Of a DNA stretch of 64,000 nucleotides, positions 8,637 to 16,654 are shown piece by piece; position 1 is the stretch's first letter, and each line of letters starts with the position of its first letter. The stretch is taken from positions 3,534,001 to 3,598,000 of the forward strand of contig NC_013061.1 in NCBI RefSeq assembly GCF_000023825.1, given 5' to 3'. The notes under the pieces were generated by a model. It did no database searches. It was not told the origin of the DNA and saw only the letters and a program-made list of their open reading frames with translations. The translations under genes were made by a program, and so were the position numbers. The stretch is from Pedobacter heparinus DSM 2366. Lineage in GTDB: Bacteria; Bacteroidota; Bacteroidia; Sphingobacteriales; Sphingobacteriaceae.

Positions 8637-8711
8637 GGTGGAATATGGGGCTCGAACCCACGACCCTCGGTACCACAAACCGATGCTCTAACCAACTGAG
8701 CTAAAACCACC
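8637..8711 (-). tRNA. tRNA-His (GUG)
   Basis: The minus strand folds as a tRNA: D arm AGCTCAGTTGGTTAGAGC, anticodon stem TCGGT/ACCGA with loop TTGTGGT (anticodon GTG, His), T arm GTGGG-TTCGAGC-CCCAT. An extra 5' G (8711) opposite C73 is the G-1:C73 pair that marks tRNA-His. CCA is not encoded. Oddity: the acceptor stem GTGGTTT / ATTCCAC has two adjacent U-U mismatches (positions 5-68 and 6-67). Confidence 0.92.
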
Positions 8712-8850
8712 ATGTGTTTTTCAACGCTACAAAAGTACGATTAAAAACATTTTATTCAAATATTTTTAATCATTGCCCCATACATTTTTTTTAATCCTTT
8801 AAATCTCAACCAATTGAATTTCTACAATAGGATAAATTATTGCTCAGAAA

Positions 8851-8880
8851 TTGCTTTTATGGGTTAAAAAGCTAGATTTG
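8851..8880 (+). promoter_or_regulatory. Promoter of the RNase HI gene
   Basis: TTG at 8851-8853, 19 nt, then TAGATTTG at 8873-8880, a full match to the Bacteroidota promoter form. The ATG at 8889 is only 8 nt downstream, so the transcript should be leaderless or nearly so. Confidence 0.7.
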
Positions 8881-8888
8881 CTCAAGTT

Positions 8889-9362
8889 ATGATAGAAATT
8901 TATACAGACGGAGCGGCCAGCGGAAATCCCGGACCAGGTGGATACGGTGTGATTTTACGCTCAGGTAACCACTATAAGGAACTGAGTGCAGGCTTCCGTT
9001 TAACCACCAATAACAGAATGGAACTGATGGCTGTTATTGTAGGTTTAAATGCATTAAAAACACCCGGACAAGAAGTAACTGTATTTTCTGATTCTAAATA
9101 TGTAATCGATTCTGTAGAAAAAAAATGGGTATTTGGCTGGGTAAAAACAGGCTTTAAAGGAAAAAAGAACAAAGACCTCTGGATGCAGTTCTTAAATAGC
9201 TATAAACTGCACCACGTTAAATTTGTATGGATAAAAGGGCATAACAACCACCCTGAAAATGAAAGATGTGACCAGCTGGCCGTTGCAGCCTCAAAAAACA
9301 GGGCAGCATTGGCTATCGACGGCCCATTTGAAGCAGAAAAAAACAGTGCATCATTGCTTTAA
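8889..9362 (+). CDS. rnhA: Ribonuclease HI (157 aa)
   Basis: Cleaves the RNA strand of RNA-DNA hybrids (R-loops, Okazaki primers). The four acidic metal ligands are all present: Asp7 in IEIYTDGAASGNPGPGGYG, Glu45 in TTNNRMEL, Asp68 in VFSDSKYV and Asp128 in ENERCDQLA; His118 (WIKGHNNHPEN) matches the mobile catalytic His. The KKWVFGWVKTGFKGKKNKDLW stretch corresponds to the basic handle region. The length is usual for the family. It converges on fbp with a 21-bp gap. Confidence 0.96.
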   Translation: MIEIYTDGAASGNPGPGGYGVILRSGNHYKELSAGFRLTTNNRMELMAVIVGLNALKTPGQEVTVFSDSKYVIDSVEKKWVFGWVKTGFKGKKNKDLWMQFLNSYKLHHVKFVWIKGHNNHPENERCDQLAVAASKNRAALAIDGPFEAEKNSASLL

Positions 9363-9383
9363 ATCGGGTCAGCCGAACCTTAT

Positions 9384-10469
9384 TTAATCAATACCCCTCA
9401 CAACCCCCAGTTCCTGCAGTTTTCCATTAACAGCACTGCCATTAACCATAGTATTGTTTTTTTCAGATGAAAACTCAACCATCAGGTCCTCTGCAACTTT
9501 AACCATTGCAGGAGAACCAATAAAGATAGAAGTACGCTGGTGCAGTTCAGTAGGTTCAATATCCAGTATCCTGTTAAAGCCATCAGAGGCTACCCCCCCG
9601 GCCTGCTCTACAATAAAAGCCATTGGATTACACTCATACAATAACCTCAGTTTCCCATTCGGAGAGCTTGAAGTAGTAGGATAAATGTAAATCCCTCCCT
9701 TGATCAGGTTCCGGTGGATGTCGCCCACCATAGAACCAATATACCTGGAAGTGTATGGTCTGCTGGTCAATTTATCTTCAACCTGTGCATATTTAATGTA
9801 TTTTTTTACCCCTTCCGGAAAGTGGACATAATTACCCTCATTAATGGAATAGATGGTCCCGTTTTCCGGTATTTTCATATTGGGATGAGACAAGCAAAAC
9901 TCGCCAATGGACGGATCCAAAGTAAAACCGTTCACTCCTTTTCCTGTAGTATAAACCATCATGGTAGAGGAACCGTAAATTACATAGCCCGCAGCAACCT
10001 GCTGCGTACCTTTCTGCAATACATCCTGAAGCGTAGCCACCCCATCTACAGATTTACGCCTATAGATTGAAAAAATAGTTCCAACAGCAACATTCACATC
10101 TATATTTGATGAGCCATCCAGCGGATCGATACATACAATATATTTGGCATTTTTAGACACCGGAGAATCAATAGGTACAAATTCATCTTCCTCTTCAGTA
10201 GCCACAATACAACATTCACCCCCACTTGTCAATGCACTTATAAATTGCGTATTGGCAAATACATCCAGCTTTTGCTGTCCCTCTCCCTGTATATTTACTG
10301 TGCCCGCATCACCAAGAATGTCAACCAAACCGGCTTTGTTCACCTCTCTGTTTACAATTTTAGCAGCTATACCGATATCTCTGAGCAACCTGGAGAGTTC
10401 TCCTTTTGCATAAGGAAAATCAGACTGTTTTTCAATAATAAATTGTCCTAGTGTTTTTATGCCCGACAT
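9384..10469 (-). CDS. fbp: Fructose-1,6-bisphosphatase class I (361 aa)
   Basis: Hydrolyses fructose 1,6-bisphosphate to fructose 6-phosphate in gluconeogenesis. The class I signature [11 protein letters not shown] is at about 114-124, with the acidic TEEEDEF region just before it. The substrate-binding C-terminal half is present ([34 protein letters not shown]). It is slightly longer than the usual 330-340 residues because of a C-terminal tail (residues about 335-361). It is third in a leftward operon after trmN6-like and phosphoesterase genes (gaps 9 and 21 bp). Confidence 0.96.
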   Translation of the reverse strand: MSGIKTLGQFIIEKQSDFPYAKGELSRLLRDIGIAAKIVNREVNKAGLVDILGDAGTVNIQGEGQQKLDVFANTQFISALTSGGECCIVATEEEDEFVPIDSPVSKNAKYIVCIDPLDGSSNIDVNVAVGTIFSIYRRKSVDGVATLQDVLQKGTQQVAAGYVIYGSSTMMVYTTGKGVNGFTLDPSIGEFCLSHPNMKIPENGTIYSINEGNYVHFPEGVKKYIKYAQVEDKLTSRPYTSRYIGSMVGDIHRNLIKGGIYIYPTTSSSPNGKLRLLYECNPMAFIVEQAGGVASDGFNRILDIEPTELHQRTSIFIGSPAMVKVAEDLMVEFSSEKNNTMVNGSAVNGKLQELGVVRGID

Positions 10470-10490
10470 ATACTTAGTGTATTTTATACG

Positions 10491-10982
10491 TTATCTATTA
10501 CCTATTTCTATGGCGACTAAGGTATGTATTTTTTCTTCTGAAATACAAAATCTAATTAAAGTTTTTATTCGGTGCCAGCCAGAATTTCCGGCTGCACCGG
10601 GATTTATATGCAAACAGTTTATCTTTTTGTCGTACATCACTTTTAAAATATGCGAATGACCGGAAATAAAAAGCATTGGAGGCTTAGTGTAAATTTCAGG
10701 TTTTACCAGCGGCGAGTACCTACCCGGATATCCACCAATATGCGTCATCCATACATCCACCTTTTCACAGTTAAAACGGAGGTGCTCGGGGTAGACAGCG
10801 CGGATCTCTTTGTCGTCAATATTGCCATAAACACCTTTCAAAGGCTTAAAGGCTGCAAGTCGCTCCGCCACACCCGGTCCAAAATCCCCGGCATGCCAAA
10901 TCTCGTCACATTCGTCAAAGTGTTTAAAAACCGCATCATCCAAAAAGCCATGCGTATCAGAAATCAGTCCTATTTTCTTCAT
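10491..10982 (-). CDS. YfcE/MJ0936-family metallophosphoesterase (163 aa)
   Basis: A small calcineurin-like phosphoesterase. All metal-ligand blocks are seen: Asp9 and His11 (LISDTHG), Asp33 (WHAGDFG), Asn54 (YGNIDD), His81 (MTHIGG) and GHSH at 108-111. Family members hydrolyse phosphodiesters such as bis-pNPP; the cellular substrate is generally unknown. It lies in the middle of the operon with fbp and the tRNA methyltransferase-like gene. Cytoplasmic, no signal peptide. Confidence 0.9.
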   Translation of the reverse strand: MKKIGLISDTHGFLDDAVFKHFDECDEIWHAGDFGPGVAERLAAFKPLKGVYGNIDDKEIRAVYPEHLRFNCEKVDVWMTHIGGYPGRYSPLVKPEIYTKPPMLFISGHSHILKVMYDKKINCLHINPGAAGNSGWHRIKTLIRFCISEEKIHTLVAIEIGNR

Positions 10983-10991
10983 TTGTCTGTT

Positions 10992-11696
10992 TTAAAATGC
11001 CAGAAAAAAATCTTTTAACAATACTTTATATGCGTCGGTATAAAGCCCCTTCCCGGCATAAATGTATAAATTATGATGATGTGCAGGCTGTCCGGAATAA
11101 TCAAGACAGACAATCTGTCTGATCTCAGGTTTATTTTCATCAGAATGTATGTGCAGCACAACGGCCATACCCAACCCGTAAAACTTGGCCATGTCTACGA
11201 TATTTTGAGCCTGTTTTAGTGGCAATATAAACCAAAACCTGCCGTCCCTGCTCAGCATAGCAGCCACACGCTCCAGCAACTGCTCAAAAAAATGGGCATC
11301 GGTATGCCTGGCTACCCCTTTTCTGTGTTCAGGATTTTTAAGATCGTTCACAAAATATGGTGGATTGGAAACAATTAAATCGTAATATTTTTCTGGCAAA
11401 TAATCTTCAATAGCCGAATGCAATACCTTTAGCCTTCCGGAAAAGGGAGCATTTAAAGCATTTTTTGTAGCAGTAAGCGCAGCCTGCTCATCAATTTCCA
11501 CCGCATCTACCAAAGCGTTTGGAAAGCGTTGGGCCAGCATCAGGGCGATAACCCCTGTACCTGTTCCTATATCCAGTATATTTGCCGCTTCATTTTTTCC
11601 GGCAACCGCCCCAAGTAAAACCCCATCTGTATTGATCCGCATGGCACAACCCGTCTGGTCAATTTCAAATTGTTTAAATCTAAAAGCATTCTTCAT
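10992..11696 (-). CDS. tRNA1(Val) (adenine-37-N6)-methyltransferase-like protein (234 aa)
   Basis: A Rossmann-fold, SAM-dependent N6-adenine methyltransferase of the TrmN6/YfiC type. The SAM-binding motif LDIGTGTG is at 41-48, the acidic motif II is VEIDEQAA, and the N6-adenine signature NPPY is at 111-114. The N-terminus (FRFKQFEIDQ ... MRINTDGVLLGA) is characteristic of YfiC relatives. TrmN6 modifies A37 of tRNA-Val in E. coli; the same target here is inferred from similarity. First gene of the leftward operon with the phosphoesterase and fbp. Confidence 0.88.
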   Translation of the reverse strand: MKNAFRFKQFEIDQTGCAMRINTDGVLLGAVAGKNEAANILDIGTGTGVIALMLAQRFPNALVDAVEIDEQAALTATKNALNAPFSGRLKVLHSAIEDYLPEKYYDLIVSNPPYFVNDLKNPEHRKGVARHTDAHFFEQLLERVAAMLSRDGRFWFILPLKQAQNIVDMAKFYGLGMAVVLHIHSDENKPEIRQIVCLDYSGQPAHHHNLYIYAGKGLYTDAYKVLLKDFFLAF

Positions 11697-11740
11697 TTAC
11701 AGCTGGGCGGTTTTAAAAGATGTATTTTTTGTACAGACAA

Positions 11741-11748
11741 CAAAGATA
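11741..11748 (-). promoter_or_regulatory. Probable -7 box for the trmN6-like/phosphoesterase/fbp operon
   Basis: The minus strand reads TATCTTTG, a full TANNTTTG match, 45 bp before the ATG at 11696. No clear TTG is seen at the expected -33 distance. Confidence 0.45.
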
Positions 11749-11884
11749 ACAGAAATCCCAGATTAGTATATTGGTACCGTTTTTGAACCTATTCTGTTTA
11801 CAAAACAACACTTAATTAAAAATTAAATAATTAAAGTCTGACAGCATCCAAATTGGGAACTCCCTTATAGTTTATTTATAATTT

Positions 11885-11939
11885 ACAGGGAACCGACAGG
11901 GAAAAAACAGGGGGATAACAGGGACTTAACAGGGACAAA
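11885..11939 (+). repeat. Five ACAGGG units at an exact 11-bp period
   Basis: ACAGGG begins at 11885, 11896, 11907, 11918 and 11929. The five bases between units vary (AACCG, AAAAA, GGATA, ACTTA, ACAAA), so the core is conserved rather than the whole unit. This lies in the 448-bp non-coding gap between the trmN6-like operon and purL, about 200 bp before the purL start. The rest of that gap is AT-rich and holds only the two divergent promoters. One unit per helical turn would put all cores on one face of the DNA. Confidence 0.85.
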
Positions 11940-12118
11940 TTCCTGTATACTCCTTATTAAATTCTAATGATATATTATTAATTTATTATTAATTACAAAA
12001 TCTGTTACCAACCATACCAGCGGAAGTACCTGACAACAACCTGTTCCTGCTTTGATTTTATTGCATTTTGTACATGAATTTATTGTACACTATAATAGCG
12101 CTTTTAAAATTTTAACGC

Positions 12119-12126
12119 TAAATTTG
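12119..12126 (+). promoter_or_regulatory. -7 box of purL
   Basis: TAAATTTG matches TANNTTTG. It lies 18 nt before the chosen purL ATG at 12145, so the leader would be about 12 nt and an upstream ATG at 12052 would not be transcribed. No good -33 TTG is seen. Confidence 0.55.
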
Positions 12127-12144
12127 CATCTTCAAAAAAAAAGC

Positions 12145-15100
12145 ATGATCTATTTCTTCTCAAGCCAATCCAAAACGGTTTTCGCCTTACAAATAGAACG
12201 AAACCTGAGCACTACAGATATTACAAAACTAGAATGGCTGTTTGGCGGCGCAAAACTACAACAGGAAACTACATTAAATGACTTTTTTGTTGGGCCTCGC
12301 GCAGCAATGGTTACCCCCTGGAGTACCAATGCAGTAGAAATTACCCAGAATATGGACATCCATGGAATTATCCGTATCGAGGAATTTCAGCAGGTAGAAG
12401 AGAATTTTTCTGATTATGACCCCATGCTGTCCCAGAAATACAGCAAACTGGACCAGGACATTTATACCATTCACATTAAACCCGAGCCTATCCTGCAAAT
12501 CAGCGATATTGCTGCTTACAACAAGCAGGAAGGACTTTCCTTAAGTGATGAAGAGATAGCTTATTTAAACGAACTCTCGGGCCGACTGGGCAGGGAACTT
12601 ACCGATTCAGAAGTATTTGGCTTCTCGCAGGTCAACTCAGAACATTGCCGCCATAAAATTTTTAACGGCAAATTTGTAATCGATGGGATTGAACAGCCCA
12701 TTTCACTTTTTAAACTGATCCGCAAAACTTCAGAAGAAAACCCCAATGATATTGTATCGGCCTATAAAGACAATGTAGCCTTTATTAAAGGCCCTAAGGT
12801 GCAGCAGTTTGCACCTAAACGCGCCGATGAACCAGATTATTATACACTAAGCGATTTTGAATCGGTAATTTCCGTAAAAGCTGAGACCCATAACTTCCCC
12901 ACTACTGTTGAACCTTTTAATGGTGCCGCTACCGGATCGGGTGGCGAGATCAGGGACAGGCTGGCAGGTGGACAGGGCTCTTTGCCCCTTGCCGGTACCG
13001 CAGTTTACATGACGGCCTTATCCAGACTGGAAGAAAACCGCCCCTGGGAAAAGGGCGTGGAAGAAAGGCAATGGCTGTACCAGACACCAATGGATATCCT
13101 GATCAAGGCTTCTAACGGGGCTACCGATTTTGGGAATAAATTTGGCCAGCCGCTCATTACCGGCTCGGTACTTACTTTTGAACATGAAGAAAATAACCGC
13201 AAGCTAGGTTTCGACAAAGTGATTATGCTTGCCGGTGGCGTAGGCTATGGCAAGGCCAGTCAGGCACAGAAACACAAGCCTGCTGAAGGTGATAAAATTG
13301 TGATCCTTGGCGGAGAAAATTACAGGATCGGGATGGGCGGTGCGGCTGTATCCTCGGCTGATACCGGCGCACTGGGTACAGGAATTGAATTAAATGCCGT
13401 TCAGCGTTCAAACCCTGAAATGCAGAAAAGAGCTGCCAATGCCGTACGCGGTATGGTAGAAAGCGATCAGAACAACATTATATCTATACATGACCATGGT
13501 GCGGGTGGCCACTTAAACTGCTTATCTGAACTGGTTGAAGAAACAGGCGGAAAGATAGACCTGGATAAACTGCCTGTGGGCGACCCTACCCTTTCGGCCA
13601 AAGAGATCATCGGCAACGAATCTCAGGAACGTATGGGCCTGGTTATCGGACAGGAGCACATCAATACTTTGCAAAAAATTGCCGACCGTGAGCGTTCGCC
13701 GATGTATACCGTAGGTACGGTTACCGGCGATCATCGTTTTACTTTTGAATCGGCCTCTACCGGTGTAAAACCGATGGACCTGGAGCTGAAGGATATGTTT
13801 GGCAGCTCGCCAAAGGTGGTGATGGAAGATAAAACGATAGACAGGAAATACCTGCCTGTTACTTATGACGCTGCACAGCTAAATACCTATTTGGAACAGG
13901 TATTGCAACTGGAAGCAGTGGCCTGCAAAGACTGGCTGACCAATAAGGTAGACCGTTGTGTGGGTGGCCGTGTAGCCAAACAGCAATGTGCCGGCCCACT
14001 GCAATTGCCGCTGAACAACTGCGGGGTAATGGCTTTGGATTTTCAGGGAAAAGAAGGTATTGCAACATCTGTAGGACATGCCCCTTTGTCTGCGTTGATC
14101 GATGCAGGTGCAGGAAGCCGTATCGCCATTGCAGAATCTCTTTCAAATATTGTATGGGCACCTTTAAAGGACGGGTTGAAAAGTGTTTCGCTTTCGGCCA
14201 ACTGGATGTGGGCCTGTAAAAATGAAGGTGAAGACGCCAGGTTATACGAAGCGGTAAAAGCCTGCTCTGATTTTGCCATCAGCCTGGGTATCAATATCCC
14301 TACGGGTAAAGATTCCCTGTCTATGAAGCAGAAGTATAAAGACGGTGACGTTATTGCCCCAGGAACGGTGATCATTTCGGCAGCGGGTAACTGTAACGAC
14401 ATTACCCGGGTGGTAGAACCTGTACTGCAAAAAAATGGCGGTGCCATTTATTACATCAACCTTTCCAATGATACCTATAAACTGGGCGGATCGTCATTTG
14501 CGCAGATCCTGAACAGGATTGGCAATGAAACACCTGATGTGAAAGACGCAGCAACCTTTAAAAAGACATTTGATATCCTTCAGCAACTGATAAAGGAAGG
14601 TAAAATACAGGCCGGCCACGATATAGGCAGTGGTGGTTTGATCACTACTTTACTGGAAATGTGCTTTGCCGATCGCGACCTGGGGGCCAGCCTCGATCTT
14701 TCGGCCCTGGGTGAGCAGGACATCATAAAACTGCTTTTTGCAGAAAATATTGGTATAGTGTTCCAGGCTGATGCCACTGTTGAAGCCAGCTTTGCCGCAA
14801 ATGGCATTGCCTTGCATAAAATTGGCGAGCTGAGCACTGCAGCAACGCTGACCATTAAAAATGGTTCGGCTGAAAGCTTAAACTTTGATGTTGACCAGCT
14901 GCGTGACGTATGGTTCAAAACCTCTTACCTGCTGGATAAAAAACAAAGCGGGCCGGTTAAAGCTAAAGAGCGTTTTGACAATTACAAACACCAGGTATTG
15001 AAATATAATTTCCCTGCGCATTTTGACGGCAAAAAACCGGTTATTGATGCTTCAAAACCAAGGCCAAAAGCAGCCATTATCCGCGAAAAGGGAAGTAACT

Positions 15101-15813
15101 CCGAGCGTGAACTGGCGAATGCCATGTACCTTGCCGGTTTTGATGTAAAGGATGTGCACATGACCGACCTGATTACAGGCCGCGAAACACTGGAAGACAT
15201 TCAGTTTATTGGTGCCGTTGGCGGTTTCTCTAACTCTGACGTTTTAGGATCAGCCAAAGGCTGGGCTGGTGCTTTTATGTATAATGAAAAAGCCAGGGTG
15301 GCGCTCGAAAATTTCTTTAACCGTCCGGATACCCTATCTGTAGGTGTTTGTAACGGTTGTCAGCTCTTTGTAGAACTGGGCCTGATCAATAAAGACCATG
15401 CTGAAAAGCCAAAAATGCTACACAATGAAAGCCATAAACACGAAAGTATATTTACATCGCTAACAGTGGCCGAGAACAATTCGGTTATGCTGTCTACCCT
15501 TGCGGGAAGCACGCTGGGGGTTTGGGTTTCACATGGTGAAGGACGTTTCCAGTTGCCTTATGCAGAAGATAAATACCGCATTGTAGCTAAATATGCTTAT
15601 GAAAGCTACCCCGCCAGCCCGAATGGTTCAGATTACAACACAGCTATGCTGTGTGATGAGACGGGCCGCCACCTGGTAATGATGCCACATATTGAGCGTT
15701 CCTTATTCCAGTGGCACTGGGCAAATTATCCTCAGGGCCGTAAAGACGAGGTATCACCATGGATGGAAGCTTTTGTGAATGCCAGGAAATGGATTGAAGG
15801 CCTTAGGCCCTGA
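12145..15813 (+). CDS. purL: Phosphoribosylformylglycinamidine synthase, single-chain form (1222 aa)
   Basis: Converts FGAR, glutamine and ATP to FGAM in purine synthesis. The start at 12145 is chosen because the protein then begins MIYFFSSQSKTVFALQ, as in large PurL proteins; an in-frame ATG at 12052 would add 31 residues unlike the family and lies before the promoter box. The linker-domain signature SEHCRHKIF is present, followed by two PurM-like ATP-binding halves (FPTTVEPFNGAATGSGGEIRD; DSLSMKQKY). The C-terminal glutamine amidotransferase domain has nucleophile Cys1069 (VGVCNGCQL) and His1182/Glu1184 (MPHIER). Full length, no disruption. Confidence 0.97.
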   Translation: MIYFFSSQSKTVFALQIERNLSTTDITKLEWLFGGAKLQQETTLNDFFVGPRAAMVTPWSTNAVEITQNMDIHGIIRIEEFQQVEENFSDYDPMLSQKYSKLDQDIYTIHIKPEPILQISDIAAYNKQEGLSLSDEEIAYLNELSGRLGRELTDSEVFGFSQVNSEHCRHKIFNGKFVIDGIEQPISLFKLIRKTSEENPNDIVSAYKDNVAFIKGPKVQQFAPKRADEPDYYTLSDFESVISVKAETHNFPTTVEPFNGAATGSGGEIRDRLAGGQGSLPLAGTAVYMTALSRLEENRPWEKGVEERQWLYQTPMDILIKASNGATDFGNKFGQPLITGSVLTFEHEENNRKLGFDKVIMLAGGVGYGKASQAQKHKPAEGDKIVILGGENYRIGMGGAAVSSADTGALGTGIELNAVQRSNPEMQKRAANAVRGMVESDQNNIISIHDHGAGGHLNCLSELVEETGGKIDLDKLPVGDPTLSAKEIIGNESQERMGLVIGQEHINTLQKIADRERSPMYTVGTVTGDHRFTFESASTGVKPMDLELKDMFGSSPKVVMEDKTIDRKYLPVTYDAAQLNTYLEQVLQLEAVACKDWLTNKVDRCVGGRVAKQQCAGPLQLPLNNCGVMALDFQGKEGIATSVGHAPLSALIDAGAGSRIAIAESLSNIVWAPLKDGLKSVSLSANWMWACKNEGEDARLYEAVKACSDFAISLGINIPTGKDSLSMKQKYKDGDVIAPGTVIISAAGNCNDITRVVEPVLQKNGGAIYYINLSNDTYKLGGSSFAQILNRIGNETPDVKDAATFKKTFDILQQLIKEGKIQAGHDIGSGGLITTLLEMCFADRDLGASLDLSALGEQDIIKLLFAENIGIVFQADATVEASFAANGIALHKIGELSTAATLTIKNGSAESLNFDVDQLRDVWFKTSYLLDKKQSGPVKAKERFDNYKHQVLKYNFPAHFDGKKPVIDASKPRPKAAIIREKGSNSERELANAMYLAGFDVKDVHMTDLITGRETLEDIQFIGAVGGFSNSDVLGSAKGWAGAFMYNEKARVALENFFNRPDTLSVGVCNGCQLFVELGLINKDHAEKPKMLHNESHKHESIFTSLTVAENNSVMLSTLAGSTLGVWVSHGEGRFQLPYAEDKYRIVAKYAYESYPASPNGSDYNTAMLCDETGRHLVMMPHIERSLFQWHWANYPQGRKDEVSPWMEAFVNARKWIEGLRP

Positions 15814-15864
15814 TCATTTTGTTAATACCGTGCAACAAATTGTGAAATCCAACGTCTTATACTC

Positions 15865-16596
15865 ATGAAACCTATACTTCCAATACTATTTGCAGCCCTG
15901 TTGTTTTCGGCCAGCGTTAAATCACACCCCGTTATACCTGTTGTGCAAAAAGCAGCTGCAGCCGCTTCAGATGAAAGGACGGTAAAAAACTTTAACGGCA
16001 TTATCGCTGGCGGCCCCATTCAGGTTGTGGTTAAATTTGGCAATACAGAAAGCCTCAGGTTTGAGGGCGACAAGGAAGCCATCTCTACCCTGGTTAGCGA
16101 AGTAAAGGGTGATAAACTTGTGATCAGGCCCCAAACCAGTTGGGTAAGCTGGGCAAGGAAATATGAAAATAAAAAGATCGTTGCATATGTTACTGCACGT
16201 CAGCTTAGCAGTCTGACAATGAGTGGAGATGGCAGCATTACGGTATCAGGAACGGTTACAGCTACAGAATTTGCAGCAACCCTTAGCGGATCTGGCTTTA
16301 TACAGGCAAATGTAGAAGCCGATAAAATTACAGGGGTTGTGAGTGGCTCCGGAGCGGCAAACATCAGCGGCAAAGCAGAACAGGCCAGTGTTACCTTGAG
16401 TGGCGCGGGTAGTTTTGGCGGCAAAGTACTTACAGTAAATGAACTTTCTGCACGCATTAGCGGTAAGGGCAGTATAAATGTAAATACCAATGGCAAAATA
16501 AAAGCGGTGATCAGCGGATCGGGCCATGTATATTATAGTGGAAACCCGGAAATTCAAAAAACAGTGCTTGGCTCAGGTGATGTAACAGAAAGGTAG
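15865..16596 (+). CDS. DUF2807 (GIN domain) exported protein (243 aa)
   Basis: The signal peptide is MKPILPILFAALLFSASVKS. From about residue 40 the protein shows the DUF2807 / head-GIN pattern: 'VKNFNGIIAGGPIQVVVKFG' followed by a right-handed beta-helix-like series of short repeats with GSG or GDG turns (MSGDGSITVSG, LSGSGFIQANV, VSGSGAANISG, LSGAGSFGGKV). The family is widespread in Bacteroidota, exported and of unproven function; an adhesin role has been suggested. It starts 51 bp after purL on the same strand, possibly by read-through. Confidence 0.88.
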   Translation: MKPILPILFAALLFSASVKSHPVIPVVQKAAAAASDERTVKNFNGIIAGGPIQVVVKFGNTESLRFEGDKEAISTLVSEVKGDKLVIRPQTSWVSWARKYENKKIVAYVTARQLSSLTMSGDGSITVSGTVTATEFAATLSGSGFIQANVEADKITGVVSGSGAANISGKAEQASVTLSGAGSFGGKVLTVNELSARISGKGSINVNTNGKIKAVISGSGHVYYSGNPEIQKTVLGSGDVTER

Positions 16597-16654
16597 TCCA
16601 ACATCTGCATTACTTTTTTATTATCTTTAAGCCCGAACCAAACATCTGCCCTCT

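Noticed and set aside
11885..11939. CsrA/RsmA-type RNA sites (ACAGGGA resembles the ACARGGA consensus)
   Set aside because: CsrA is not typical of Bacteroidota, and the units are not placed in hairpin loops; the 11-bp DNA phasing explains the pattern better.
11885..11939. CRISPR array or replication iterons
   Set aside because: The conserved unit is only 6 bp with 5-bp spacers, far too short for CRISPR. No cas, rep or dnaA gene is near.
12052..12144. Longer purL reading frame starting at 12052
   Set aside because: The 31 extra residues do not resemble PurL, and the promoter box at 12119 lies inside this extension.
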